In this document: positions 33,001 to 40,232 of the stretch, one piece after another
How positions within the stretch are numbered: position 1 is the first letter of the stretch
How the letters are laid out: every line of letters begins with the position of its first letter
Made by a program: the position numbers and the translations under genes
NCBI GenBank assembly: GCA_041649015.1
Contig: JBAZNU010000004.1
Span: 1-64,000, forward strand
Length of the DNA stretch: 64,000 nucleotides
Source: Ignavibacteria bacterium
GTDB taxonomy: Bacteria > Bacteroidota > Ignavibacteria > Tepidaquicellales > Tepidaquicellaceae
Direction of reading: 5' to 3'
Notes under the pieces: generated by a model
Told to the model about the DNA's origin: nothing
What the model saw: the letters and a program-made list of their open reading frames with translations, nothing else
Databases searched by the model: none

Positions 33001-34827
33001 GATAACGTGGAGGTGTACGTTGAGAGGTATTCTTATACAGTTGACCCGGGAATGTTAACGATTGATATGAATCAAAACTATAATACGGGTACGCACGCTC
33101 CTCAGGTGACTGTTAAGAACTACGGTACATCGACACTTTCAACTTTTAATGTAACGATGACGATAACGGGCGGATACTCTTCTACAAAAACAGTAACAAG
33201 CCTTGCTGCAGACGGAACTGCTCAAGTTACGTTTGACGACTGGACACCAACTGCGGGTTCATACACAGTTTCAGTGACAACCGAACTTACGAGCGACCAG
33301 AATACTGCGAATAATACATTAACAACGAGTGTTGGGATTTCATCAGGAACATGGTCTGATGAAACGAATTTTCCGTCGGCAAACTATCTTGGAAGTGCGG
33401 TTGGATACACGAGCGGATTGAATAAATACCTTTATGTTACTGGCGGAGTAGGAACAGAGAACAAGTTTTACAAATATAATGAAAGTACGGACGAATGGAC
33501 GACTAATCTCCCTGATATTACTGCCGGGAAAACAGTTCATGCTTCAGCAATTGTTGGAGATTACTTATACGTAATCGGAGGTGCTGACAACGGGGAGTAT
33601 CAAACAACGGTTTACAGGTTTAATTTAACAAATGAAGGAGGCAACTGGGAAACTATGGAACCGCTGCCAAAATCAATAGGGTGGTGCAAAGCAGTATCAT
33701 ACGGACAATACATATATGTGGTTGGCGGATTTACGAATGAAGGAGGTGCACAGGCGCTCGGAGATGTTTATGTTTATAATACATCTGATGATACATGGTC
33801 TGCGGGTACATCATTGAACGACAGCAAGAAGAGGTTCGGCGGAGCGCTTTCAATAGTTGGAGATAAACTTGTTTACGTTGCTGGAGCATCGAGCAGCAGC
33901 ACATTAACCAATGAAGTTCTAATAGGTCAGATTACAGGAGCAACGACAATTTCATGGTCGGTTTCAAGCATGCCTTATCCGGGCAACGGAGAGGAAGTGA
34001 TAATACCCTCAGGTATTAACCTGGCGAGTCTGGAATTTCCGAAGAAGAATATTAAATCAGAAAAAGAAGGTGACGAACTTATGTCTGTGTATCCTGCGGG
34101 TTCGCTTTATTGTCTGGATGCAGCACCCTGGGGTGATAACAGTATAATAGTAGCGGGCGGAACGGACGGCGTTGACGGAAATCCTGTAGAACCAAGCTTA
34201 TGTTACGCATTTGATTTAACCACTTGGTCGCCTAAACAAAATTTACCAACACCAATTTATGGCTCAGGAATGGGTACTGTTTATGACGATACAAACTGGT
34301 ATATGCTGCTTGCTTCAGGATATACGATAAACGGCACGACTAATAAAACTCAGAAATTCTTAGTTCCCTTAAGCGGCGAACCGCCGAGACCTATGAATTT
34401 GAATCTAATTTCAGGTCTCGAAGGAAGCAAGGATACTGATAATCCTCCTCAAATGAGCGTAACTGTTGAGATAAGGCAGTCAACAACTCCTTATTCTATA
34501 GTAGATACAAAGACAATACTGCAAAACGAGGCGGGTCTTGGAACAGCAGTATTTAACAATGTCGATGCAAGCAAACCGTATTATTTAGTAGTAAGGTATG
34601 AGAACGGACTGGAGACATGGAGTGCAGAGCCGCAGTATTTTGTAAACGGACAGATGAACTACGACTTTACGACTGCACAAACACAAGCATACGGAAATAA
34701 TATGGTAAAAATCGGAGATAAGTGGTGCATAATAAGCGGAGATATTGATCAGGATGGAAAAATAAACGCAATGACAGGGGTATCTGCTGGAACGACAGGG
34801 GAACGAATGATGAGTATTCGGATTTGA
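30058..34827 (+). CDS. Giant exported Kelch protein with frameshifted dockerin-like module
   Basis: 1589 residues, signal peptide 1-24 (LIFIFIFAHQGWGQ). N-terminal jelly-roll domain (~25-200), Ig-like segments (~205-395), then a segment from FKIDFDNTVDGVNN (~405-630) shared with the 16155 gene. A jelly-roll from YSQDFDTDNW, CARDB-like segment and Kelch blades (DYLYVIGGADNGEYQ, YIYVVGGFTNEGG) follow, then GLETWS and the first dockerin loop GDIDQDGKINA. There the frame breaks: ATGAC at 34771 stands where the paralogue has ATTGAC, so one base is missing. The annotated frame ends 18 codons later in an unrelated tail, while the rest of the dockerin stays open in the next frame to 34964. There is no T9SS sorting domain. 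The cohesin-like gene follows at 35104. Confidence 0.85.
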   Translation: MKKSLQALFSLIFIFIFAHQGWGQTTIFTESMGTVSSTTTLATHEANNGFDNDAFTMTKGDATNPADIRATSVSSGYTGASGSANVWFTSTNAQYGFAIEGINASSYTSLKLKFGYRKESSSALPTLALEYWNGSSWINVSFTFNESTNAGTGWYLSPTISLPVGAQISGLKLRWLKSGTVAVRIDDVVLTGTSSGSTPPTLTADITSNNVDNNINITFTDDATWRVAVTAVKIGGTALTVTTDYVITSGNIQLKPSGGNSLLTTSGSKNVTVEATGYTDASVTQQIDPGAATKLGITSQPTAPNNNGESLAQQPVIAIQDQYSNTVTTASNLVMASVGAGTWTLGGTTSKTAVSGVVTYSDLTATSLASVTGATISFTSSGLTGVTSNTFNIPAPVEIGWQITSTNSIFKIDFDNTVDGVNNGQFAGSGFQTSPSSGQLNSNAWAITGMSNGELTFGGSKTSDDYARGESSGGVSTGGVYAFLVGTGNRAFGIQPGGSDWTPGTAILRFQNKTGGVLTDLTISYKVYILNNENRGNSFNFSHSSDNSSYTDVTSLDLTSNDTADVSPSWKMYVRTVYISGLSIANDGYYYLRWSGDDVDGADNRDEFALDDIQLVANTTSVYPTISGTAEEVVLDGNTDLSDNLTIDGTLTLTSGILNTKDDYTLTLGENVANPTESETSNINGTIIIVKTVGTSAFHFFGCNMSAGDNIGILTLIRKTGSSGASTINNYNSIAESWQFSSTVSGSRNVTLSWHSVRDNGNNFSTEKSAQLYNYVSDWSASGNGKVISAGSRAYQETIDLSSTATKYSVAVPSTLTLYSQDFDTDNWSGTNNSQPDANWTNTPTTGNTSWRLNNQSSTNNSASWSYPVAGKIKSYGKTGYSAQFHTYGTANAEYGTFDLKLDFSPEGTKKLSFYYTNAKGSDILEVSLSTNNGVSFGSVLETFTTGSWDKKTVTLGTSTEQNCIIRFKATSDFGRDDIGIDNVEVYVERYSYTVDPGMLTIDMNQNYNTGTHAPQVTVKNYGTSTLSTFNVTMTITGGYSSTKTVTSLAADGTAQVTFDDWTPTAGSYTVSVTTELTSDQNTANNTLTTSVGISSGTWSDETNFPSANYLGSAVGYTSGLNKYLYVTGGVGTENKFYKYNESTDEWTTNLPDITAGKTVHASAIVGDYLYVIGGADNGEYQTTVYRFNLTNEGGNWETMEPLPKSIGWCKAVSYGQYIYVVGGFTNEGGAQALGDVYVYNTSDDTWSAGTSLNDSKKRFGGALSIVGDKLVYVAGASSSSTLTNEVLIGQITGATTISWSVSSMPYPGNGEEVIIPSGINLASLEFPKKNIKSEKEGDELMSVYPAGSLYCLDAAPWGDNSIIVAGGTDGVDGNPVEPSLCYAFDLTTWSPKQNLPTPIYGSGMGTVYDDTNWYMLLASGYTINGTTNKTQKFLVPLSGEPPRPMNLNLISGLEGSKDTDNPPQMSVTVEIRQSTTPYSIVDTKTILQNEAGLGTAVFNNVDASKPYYLVVRYENGLETWSAEPQYFVNGQMNYDFTTAQTQAYGNNMVKIGDKWCIISGDIDQDGKINAMTGVSAGTTGERMMSIRI

Positions 34828-34964
34828 ATAGAGACGGAATAGTGAACGAGCTCGACAGAGCAATACTTGCAAAGAATAAAAACCTGACGGTGAAGAAGCC
34901 GGAGGGGGCAGTGGTTTCAACGATGAAGATTGGGAAGCAAATGAAAATGAAAAGTAATGAATGA
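34773..34964 (+). pseudogene. Out-of-frame remainder of the dockerin module of the 30058 gene
   Basis: In the frame starting at 34773 the sequence reads DRGVCWNDRGTNDEYSDLN, then RDGIVNELDRAILAKNK, PEGAVVSTMKIGKQ and a basic end, with a stop at 34964. This matches the C-terminus of the 16155-20585 protein almost residue for residue. It restores the second half of the first calcium loop and the whole second loop. The open, conserved reading means the break is recent, a sequencing or assembly error, or a site of recoding. Confidence 0.8.
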
Positions 34965-35000
34965 ACGAATTAAGTGCAGGAACGAATTAAGAACAAAAAC

Positions 35001-35025
35001 AGACTCACACAGATTACACGGATTT
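35001..35025. repeat. cacagat-type short intergenic motif
   Basis: AGACTCACACAGATTACACGGATTT lies between the broken dockerin gene and the cohesin-like gene. Similar heptad-like cacagag motifs occur at 15701-15720 and, on the other strand, at 42921-42950. Confidence 0.35.
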
Positions 35026-35103
35026 ATAAACAGTGAGAGAGAAAGAATAAAAAAGAGATAAATAAAAAGTATAAATAAGAGTATAAATTATAATTATAAC
35101 AAT

Positions 35104-36273
35104 ATGGAAAAATTTAAAAGAGGAATAACAGCAGCAATAATTACAGCGGTAATACTGCTGTCGGGAATTGCAAACCTGAATGCACAGGCGCCTCATAAAC
35201 TGACGGCAACAAACTTTGTGACGAACGGAAATGCTGTCGAGTTTGACGTGTATGTGCAGGCAACAGGCACAGAACCGATATACCTGTCGGTATCTGATTT
35301 GGCATTCGATTTCAACCTTGCCAACTTCGAGAATCCCGTGTTTACGTACATAAACAACACATGCAACCTGAAGAACTCTTTGGGAACTCCTGCGGCAATA
35401 TACAACACAATGATATCGCAGTACATTTCCGGAAACATTCTGATAATAAACATTCCTGAAATGGAAATAGTAACACAGGCAGATTTTAACAGCATGGTGG
35501 CGCGAATAGACGGAACTCCTTTAACACACAGAATAGGAAGGTTCTCACTGTCGGGAATCGTAAACAGTTCAGGCACGCTTGGAATGCACTGGCTTCAGAA
35601 TGAAACTATAATACTGACTTATGAGCCTGTAAAATGGGCAGCAGTAAACAGCACAGACCAGAGCTCGTTTGAAATATCCGAAGACCAGCCTCTTCCTGTA
35701 GAGCTTCAGAGCTTTACGGCAGCAAACGTAAACACAAGGAACGTAAAATTAACATGGATAACTGCAACGGAGACGAATAATGCAGGATTTGAAGTACAGC
35801 GTTCAGCGGTCAGTGTCCAGCCGGAAGCATGGGAAAAGACAGGATATTTAGCAGGGAAAGGGACGACGACGACACCAACGACATACACTTATGAGGATAT
35901 AAAGCTGAACTCGGGGAAGTACAAATACAGACTGAAACAGATAGACAATAACGGAAACTTTACTTATTTCAATCTTAGTAGTGAAATAGAAGTTGGGATC
36001 CCGAAGAAATACAATCTAAGTCAGAATTATCCGAACCCGTTCAATCCTTCGACAAAGATAGACTTCGACCTGCCATTGGACTCAAGAGTAAAGATAACAG
36101 TCTTTGACATACTCGGCAGGGAAATGAAATCAGTAATAAACGAATTCCGCAAGGCGGGATACCACACGGTAACACTCAATGCATCGAACTTTTCAAGCGG
36201 CACATATTTCTACAGGTTTGAGACAGAAGGCGGGAATAATATAATGACGAAGAAAATGTTAATCGTGAAATAA
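35104..36273 (+). CDS. Cohesin-like secreted protein with T9SS sorting domain
   Basis: 389 residues. Signal peptide 1-28 (AVILLSGIANLNAQ). Beta-sandwich ~30-190 (AVEFDVYVQATGTEPIYLS, DLAFDFNLANF, RIDGTPLTHRIGRF), cohesin-like by inference. A fibronectin-like domain follows (~195-290) with a heptamer-encoded loop (QRSAVSVQPEAWE). The T9SS type A sorting domain is complete (~300-389: SQNYPNPFNPSTKIDFDLP, KKMLIVK). It is clearly paralogous to the genes at 21214 and at the left edge. The dockerin giant lies 276 bp upstream and precursor peptide A starts 34 bp downstream on the same strand. It therefore connects the surface proteins to the peptide-maturation genes. Confidence 0.88.
   Translation: MEKFKRGITAAIITAVILLSGIANLNAQAPHKLTATNFVTNGNAVEFDVYVQATGTEPIYLSVSDLAFDFNLANFENPVFTYINNTCNLKNSLGTPAAIYNTMISQYISGNILIINIPEMEIVTQADFNSMVARIDGTPLTHRIGRFSLSGIVNSSGTLGMHWLQNETIILTYEPVKWAAVNSTDQSSFEISEDQPLPVELQSFTAANVNTRNVKLTWITATETNNAGFEVQRSAVSVQPEAWEKTGYLAGKGTTTTPTTYTYEDIKLNSGKYKYRLKQIDNNGNFTYFNLSSEIEVGIPKKYNLSQNYPNPFNPSTKIDFDLPLDSRVKITVFDILGREMKSVINEFRKAGYHTVTLNASNFSSGTYFYRFETEGGNNIMTKKMLIVK
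35795..35829. repeat. Heptanucleotide repeat inside coding sequence
   Basis: 7-mers TACAGCG, TTCAGCG, GTCAGTG, TCCAGCC, GGAAGCA within the cohesin-like gene. They encode the variable loop before the sorting domain, at the same structural place as the repeat at 14962. Confidence 0.55.
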
Positions 36274-36307
36274 ACATAATTTAAATAAGAAAATTAAATA
36301 CTTATAA

Positions 36308-36478
36308 ATGGGAAATAAAAATTCAGATTTTCTCGGTGAACTCCGCGGAGAAGAAACAAGAAAAGAATACGTAAAGCCGGATATAAAATTCGTTCCTTTA
36401 AAAGTGGAGGAAAGACTGATGGCTTGTTTGAAAACCGGTGAAGAACTACAATGTGAGGCTAATATAAGAAACAGTTAA
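36308..36478 (+). CDS. Cys-containing RiPP-type precursor peptide A
   Basis: 56-residue ORF from ATG at 36308 to TAA at 36478. The leader is charged (MGNKNSDFLGELRGEETRKE), followed by the conserved stretch KPDIKFVPLKVEERLMAC, then LKTGEELQC and EANIRNS. The two cysteines (40 and 49) are separated by 8 residues. It shares the FxPxKVEExLMxC motif with the ORFs at 20904 and 39752, while the rest differs, as expected for a conserved recognition region and a variable product region. It has no signal peptide. It lies 15 bp before a PqqD-like gene and two genes before a radical SAM/SPASM enzyme, the standard place for a precursor. Which residues are modified cannot be read from the sequence; Cys-based crosslinks are the natural guess. 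I know no named family for it. Confidence 0.78.
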   Translation: MGNKNSDFLGELRGEETRKEYVKPDIKFVPLKVEERLMACLKTGEELQCEANIRNS

Positions 36479-36493
36479 TATACGATTATATTT

Positions 36494-36760
36494 ATGATTC
36501 GAAAGAAGGAATTTGTATTACAAAATTTAGGGAATGAATACATATTAGTACCGACAGGGGGCGAGGTTACGAATCTAAACGGAATACTGGTACTGAATGA
36601 AACGGCACTATTCATATGGAAGATGCTTGAGAACGAAATAGGTGAAAAGGATTTAGTTGTTGCAGTTGCGAAAGAGTATAATGTTGATGAGGACCGGGCT
36701 GCGAAAGACGTGAAAGATTTTCTTGAAGAGCTCTCATCAAAGAAAATGCTTATCACATGA
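36494..36760 (+). CDS. PqqD-like peptide chaperone (RiPP recognition element)
   Basis: 88 residues with the PqqD fold signature: beta strands EYILVPTGGEVTNLNGILVL, then NETALFIWKMLE, an acidic linker and helices with DEDRAAKDVKDFLEEL. Free-standing PqqD-like proteins bind the leader of a ribosomal peptide and present it to the radical SAM partner. The stop overlaps the start of the radical SAM gene by 4 bp (ATGA), indicating translational coupling. It is clearly paralogous to the gene at 39966, so each radical SAM enzyme in the locus has its own chaperone. No regulatory site is visible in the 15 bp upstream; transcription probably comes from further up. Confidence 0.85.
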   Translation: MIRKKEFVLQNLGNEYILVPTGGEVTNLNGILVLNETALFIWKMLENEIGEKDLVVAVAKEYNVDEDRAAKDVKDFLEELSSKKMLIT

Positions 36761-37830
36761 AATCAGACCCTGATTTTTTAGACATATTATTGAAAAAAGC
36801 TTCGGAGCAGCGCCAGCCGGCATCGGGAATGTTTGAACTTACCACAAGATGCAATCTTGCCTGCATGATGTGTTATGTAGCGGAGCATGCATGCAGTAAG
36901 TCAGCAAAAGATAAAGAAATGACGGCAGAAGATTGGATACGTATTGCGGAAGACGGTGTTCAAAACGGACTTGTATTTATAACATTGACTGGCGGTGAGA
37001 TATTTCTTAGACCTGATTTTTTTAAAATATATGAACCAATCAGGAAAATGGGGACGGTGCTGAACTTATACACGAACGGCAATTTAATTACCAAATCGGC
37101 AGCGGAGAGACTTTCGGCAGCTCCGCCTAATAAGATAGAAATAACACTGTATGGTGCCACACAAGGTACATATGAAACTGTAACAAAAAATCCAAAGGGA
37201 TACAAGTTGTGCTGCGATGGTATAGAGAACCTGCTATCGGTAGGAATTAATCCTGTATTAAAGACAACCATTATAAAGCAGAACAAACACGAACTGGACG
37301 CAATGCGAAAAATGGCGCACGATTGGGGACTGCCGTTCTTATCGAGCTGGCTTTTAACAGAGCGGACTGATGGTGCCGTATCGGGGATAAAAGAATCGAG
37401 ATTAATGCCGGAAGAAATAATACAACTGGAAAAAGAAGACAGGATTAGTTCAAGAGAGCTTTACGAAATATCATTACAGTACAACAAATCAGAAACATCC
37501 AAAACACGTGAAGAAATATTTTACTGTTCAGCGGGGAAATCGTCATTTATGATAAGTGCTGATGGTAAAATGAATGCCTGCCTTGACCTTCCTCAGCCTG
37601 CGGCTCCTGTTCAAGAACTTGGTTTTAAGAAAGCTTGGGAGAAAGTCTGCGAATACATTGAAGAATCAACGAAGAAAACCTCAACATGCAGCACATGCAG
37701 TTTAAACAGTATCTGCAATACATGTCCGGCAGCATCTTTCTTAGAATCAAAAACCTTAAATGAACCTGTTCCTTATCTTTGCGAGGTTACAAAACAACGT
37801 AATGAAGTGTTCGGGATAAAAGGACAGTAA
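36757..37830 (+). CDS. Radical SAM/SPASM peptide-modifying enzyme (copy 1)
   Basis: 357 residues, cytoplasmic. The radical SAM cluster motif CxxxCxxC is Cys32, Cys36 and Cys39 (TTRCNLACMMCY), followed by the LTGGEIFLR motif. The C-terminal SPASM region has the expected cysteines: YC, 12 residues, GKMNAC, then CSTCSLNSICNTC and a final YLC. Such enzymes hold extra 4Fe-4S clusters and modify ribosomal peptides (PqqE, sactisynthases and relatives). The substrate is most likely precursor A, encoded two genes upstream, and perhaps precursor C. The chemistry (thioether, carbon-carbon link or other) cannot be told from sequence. It overlaps the PqqD gene by 4 bp and is followed by 136 bp with heptamer repeats before the exporter. 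Confidence 0.9.
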   Translation: MKSDPDFLDILLKKASEQRQPASGMFELTTRCNLACMMCYVAEHACSKSAKDKEMTAEDWIRIAEDGVQNGLVFITLTGGEIFLRPDFFKIYEPIRKMGTVLNLYTNGNLITKSAAERLSAAPPNKIEITLYGATQGTYETVTKNPKGYKLCCDGIENLLSVGINPVLKTTIIKQNKHELDAMRKMAHDWGLPFLSSWLLTERTDGAVSGIKESRLMPEEIIQLEKEDRISSRELYEISLQYNKSETSKTREEIFYCSAGKSSFMISADGKMNACLDLPQPAAPVQELGFKKAWEKVCEYIEESTKKTSTCSTCSLNSICNTCPAASFLESKTLNEPVPYLCEVTKQRNEVFGIKGQ

Positions 37831-37871
37831 GCAGTGAACTGTAAGCTGCAAGCAGCGTTCAGCGGACAGGT
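37830..37871. repeat. Heptanucleotide repeat in intergenic DNA
   Basis: 7-mers AGCAGTG, AACTGTA, AGCTGCA, AGCAGCG, TTCAGCG, GACAGGT immediately after the radical SAM stop codon. TTCAGCG also occurs inside two T9SS genes of this window. Confidence 0.55.
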
Positions 37872-37966
37872 AACCGTGTTTATCTGGCACAATTAAAACT
37901 TATCACTTTAAAATACTTTTTATTTAATAAATGTGCTATTTTGTAGAATTAATGTTCAGGGCTTAA

Positions 37967-39712
37967 GTGCTTTGGCATGAAGTTATCTTACCTAAAATTT
38001 TGAAATACAGCGTAAGTGAAATAAAACAGGATATCGCTAACCTGAAAGAGGCGATAGGTTACGTTTATAAAAGCGGGCGAAAGGACTTTGCGGTCAGAAT
38101 TATACTTATAATTCTACAAAGTATTCTTCCCGTGTTTTTGCTGTATATGCTGAAACTTCTTGTCGATTCCATATCACTTCTTTTTACGTCTTCCTTAAAT
38201 GATGCAAGTGATGTTTGGTTTTATACAGCGGTATTCTGCGGTGTTTTTTTGCTTATAAAGATTACGGATGTATTAAAAGAACTTAATGATGAGGTCTCTT
38301 CTCAAAAACTAAGGGATTATTTGAGCAATCATGTTCAGGAGAAATCGGCAAGTCTTGATTTAGAGTATTTTGATAATCCTGAATACTATGATATTTTTCA
38401 CAGAGCACGTGAAGAGGTGAATTTCAGACCAGTGATGGTGCTTAATAATATTACTGGAATTGTTTCAGGAGTGATTTCTCTTGTTGGTGTTGTTGCGATA
38501 CTTATGCTATTTTCAAAACTTGTTGTTGTAGTATTGGTTGCAGCGGGGATTCCTTCGATTCTCCTGAGGTTTGCGAATAAAAGAAATTTATTCGAATGGA
38601 GAAAACAGAACACTCCTCTTTACAGAAAAGCAGCATATTTTTTTGATGTATTGACAAAACGGGAATATTCAAAGGAGCTCAGGGTTTTTAATCTTAAAAA
38701 GTATTTTGGTGAGAAACATAACTCGGTGAGAAAAGACATTGCGGAGAACATACAAAAGATATCGGTTAAAAGAAGCAGACTTTATGTTATTTCAGCAGTG
38801 GTTGAAACGATTTCCCTTGCGGGGGTTATTTATTTCTTGAGCTTAGATGCAGCGGTAGGTGCACTGACAATCGGTAGTTTTGTGATGTTTTTTGAAGCAT
38901 TCAGGAGGGGGCAGGGATTTGTGCAGTCGGTTGTTACAGGCGTATCGGGATTGTATGAGAATAAACTGTTTTTAAGTAACCTTTTTGAGTTTCTTAAACT
39001 CGAACCGGGCATAAAATCGCCAAGTAATCCGGTTCCTTTTCCGGATAAACTCGAAAACGGTATCACTTTCGAAAACGTATCTTTTACGTATCCGGGAACA
39101 GATAAAACTGTTATAAAAGAACTGACTCTTCAGGCGAAACCCGGCGGTATTTATACGATAAAAGGAGAAAACGGCTCAGGAAAAACTACGTGTCTGAAGC
39201 TGATTTGCAGGCTTTATGATTGTACGGCGGGGAGAATTTTGTTTGACGGGATAGATATAAAGAATTTTGATATAACAGAACTGCGGAAAAATATAGGCAT
39301 TATATTTCAGGACTTTTCTACTTATGAATTCACGGTGAGGGAAAATATTATTTTGGGAGGACTGACGATTAACGGGGAAGAGGATAAACTTTTTGAAGCT
39401 GTAAGAATTAGCACTGCGGATAGAGTCGTGAATTCCCTGAAATCAGGGTATGACACATTGCTCGGAAGGCAGTTTGAAAACGGTGAAGAGCTTAGCATGG
39501 GTCAGTGGCAAAGAATAGCAATAGCAAGAGCTTTATACTCTGATGCCCCAATTCTTATTCTTGATGAGCCGACAAGTTTTGTTGATGCCGATGCAGAGAA
39601 GAAATTTTATGAGAATCTTTCGTCCTTGAAGAAGGATAAAATTATTTTTGTGATAAGCCACTCAGGTAATATAACAGCGGGAAACATTATTTCGTATTCA
39701 ATTGAAAATTAA
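37967..39712 (+). CDS. ABC exporter, fused membrane and ATPase domains
   Basis: 581 residues. The N-terminal ABC-type membrane domain (~40-330) has about six hydrophobic segments (RIILIILQSILPVFLLY; VVAILMLFSKLVVVVLVAAG). The nucleotide-binding domain has Walker A GENGSGKTT (400-408), signature LSMGQWQR, Walker B ILILDEPTS and the switch His in VISHSGN. It has no N-terminal C39 peptidase domain, so leader cleavage must be done by another protein. It is the only transporter between the two precursor/PqqD/radical SAM cassettes and is probably the exporter for their product, acting as a homodimer in the inner membrane. The start taken is GTG at 37967; TTG at 38000 is an alternative. Confidence 0.85.
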   Translation: MLWHEVILPKILKYSVSEIKQDIANLKEAIGYVYKSGRKDFAVRIILIILQSILPVFLLYMLKLLVDSISLLFTSSLNDASDVWFYTAVFCGVFLLIKITDVLKELNDEVSSQKLRDYLSNHVQEKSASLDLEYFDNPEYYDIFHRAREEVNFRPVMVLNNITGIVSGVISLVGVVAILMLFSKLVVVVLVAAGIPSILLRFANKRNLFEWRKQNTPLYRKAAYFFDVLTKREYSKELRVFNLKKYFGEKHNSVRKDIAENIQKISVKRSRLYVISAVVETISLAGVIYFLSLDAAVGALTIGSFVMFFEAFRRGQGFVQSVVTGVSGLYENKLFLSNLFEFLKLEPGIKSPSNPVPFPDKLENGITFENVSFTYPGTDKTVIKELTLQAKPGGIYTIKGENGSGKTTCLKLICRLYDCTAGRILFDGIDIKNFDITELRKNIGIIFQDFSTYEFTVRENIILGGLTINGEEDKLFEAVRISTADRVVNSLKSGYDTLLGRQFENGEELSMGQWQRIAIARALYSDAPILILDEPTSFVDADAEKKFYENLSSLKKDKIIFVISHSGNITAGNIISYSIEN

Positions 39713-39751
39713 AAATCCAGTAAATAATTTATAAAAAGTAAATAAGTTAAT

Positions 39752-39931
39752 CTGGTAAAAGATACTAATATAATCGACTCTCAGGAAGAGATAAACGCAG
39801 ACAATAAACTTCCTGAAAAGGGGAAATATTTATCACCGGAAATGAAATTTATTCCTGTTAAGGTGGAAGAACGGCTTATGGCATGCGGTATAATTGACTT
39901 AGATTGTCCGGGCCATACTCAAACAAGTTGA
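39752..39931 (+). CDS. Cys-containing RiPP-type precursor peptide B, no ATG start
   Basis: The reading frame ending at TGA 39931 contains PEKGKYLSPEMKFIPVKVEE, then RLMACGIIDLDCPGHTQTS. This matches precursors A and C in the FxPxKVEExLMxC motif, with the second Cys after 6 residues. It lies 34 bp before the second PqqD-like gene. The frame is open from a stop at 39743, but no ATG, GTG or TTG occurs before the Met inside the motif (39842). The best start by length is CTG at 39752, which gives 59 residues against 56 and 54 in the relatives. It may use a rare start codon, carry a start-codon mutation, or contain a sequence error. The strong conservation of the coding part argues against long decay. 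Confidence 0.65.
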   Translation: MVKDTNIIDSQEEINADNKLPEKGKYLSPEMKFIPVKVEERLMACGIIDLDCPGHTQTS

Positions 39932-39965
39932 ATAGATTTATTATTCCTGAAAAACAACATTATAA

Positions 39966-40232
39966 ATGAAACGTAAAGAAAACTTTGTAATACAAAATAT
40001 TGGAGATGAGCACATCCTCGTTCCAACTGCTATGGAGGTTGTTAACTTGAATGGAATACTTGTACTGAACAATACTGCGAAATTTTTGTGGGAAGAGCTT
40101 TCTACAGAGAAATCCTCAGAACAGCTAATCGAAGCATTAATAGAAAAATTTGATGTTGATGAAGAAAAAGCTTCAAAAGATTTGAATAATTTCATTTGCG
40201 ATTTAAAAGGTAAAGGAATGTTAATTGATTGA
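39966..40232 (+). CDS. PqqD-like peptide chaperone (copy 2)
   Basis: 88 residues, paralogous to the gene at 36494 (DEHILVPTAMEVVNLNGILV, then NNTAKFLWEEL, DVDEEKASKDLNNF). It is expected to bind the leader of precursor B, encoded just upstream, and deliver it to the second radical SAM enzyme. The stop overlaps the TTG start of that enzyme by 4 bp. The N-terminus (MKRKENFVIQN) also matches the first copy, so the start is secure. Confidence 0.85.
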   Translation: MKRKENFVIQNIGDEHILVPTAMEVVNLNGILVLNNTAKFLWEELSTEKSSEQLIEALIEKFDVDEEKASKDLNNFICDLKGKGMLID

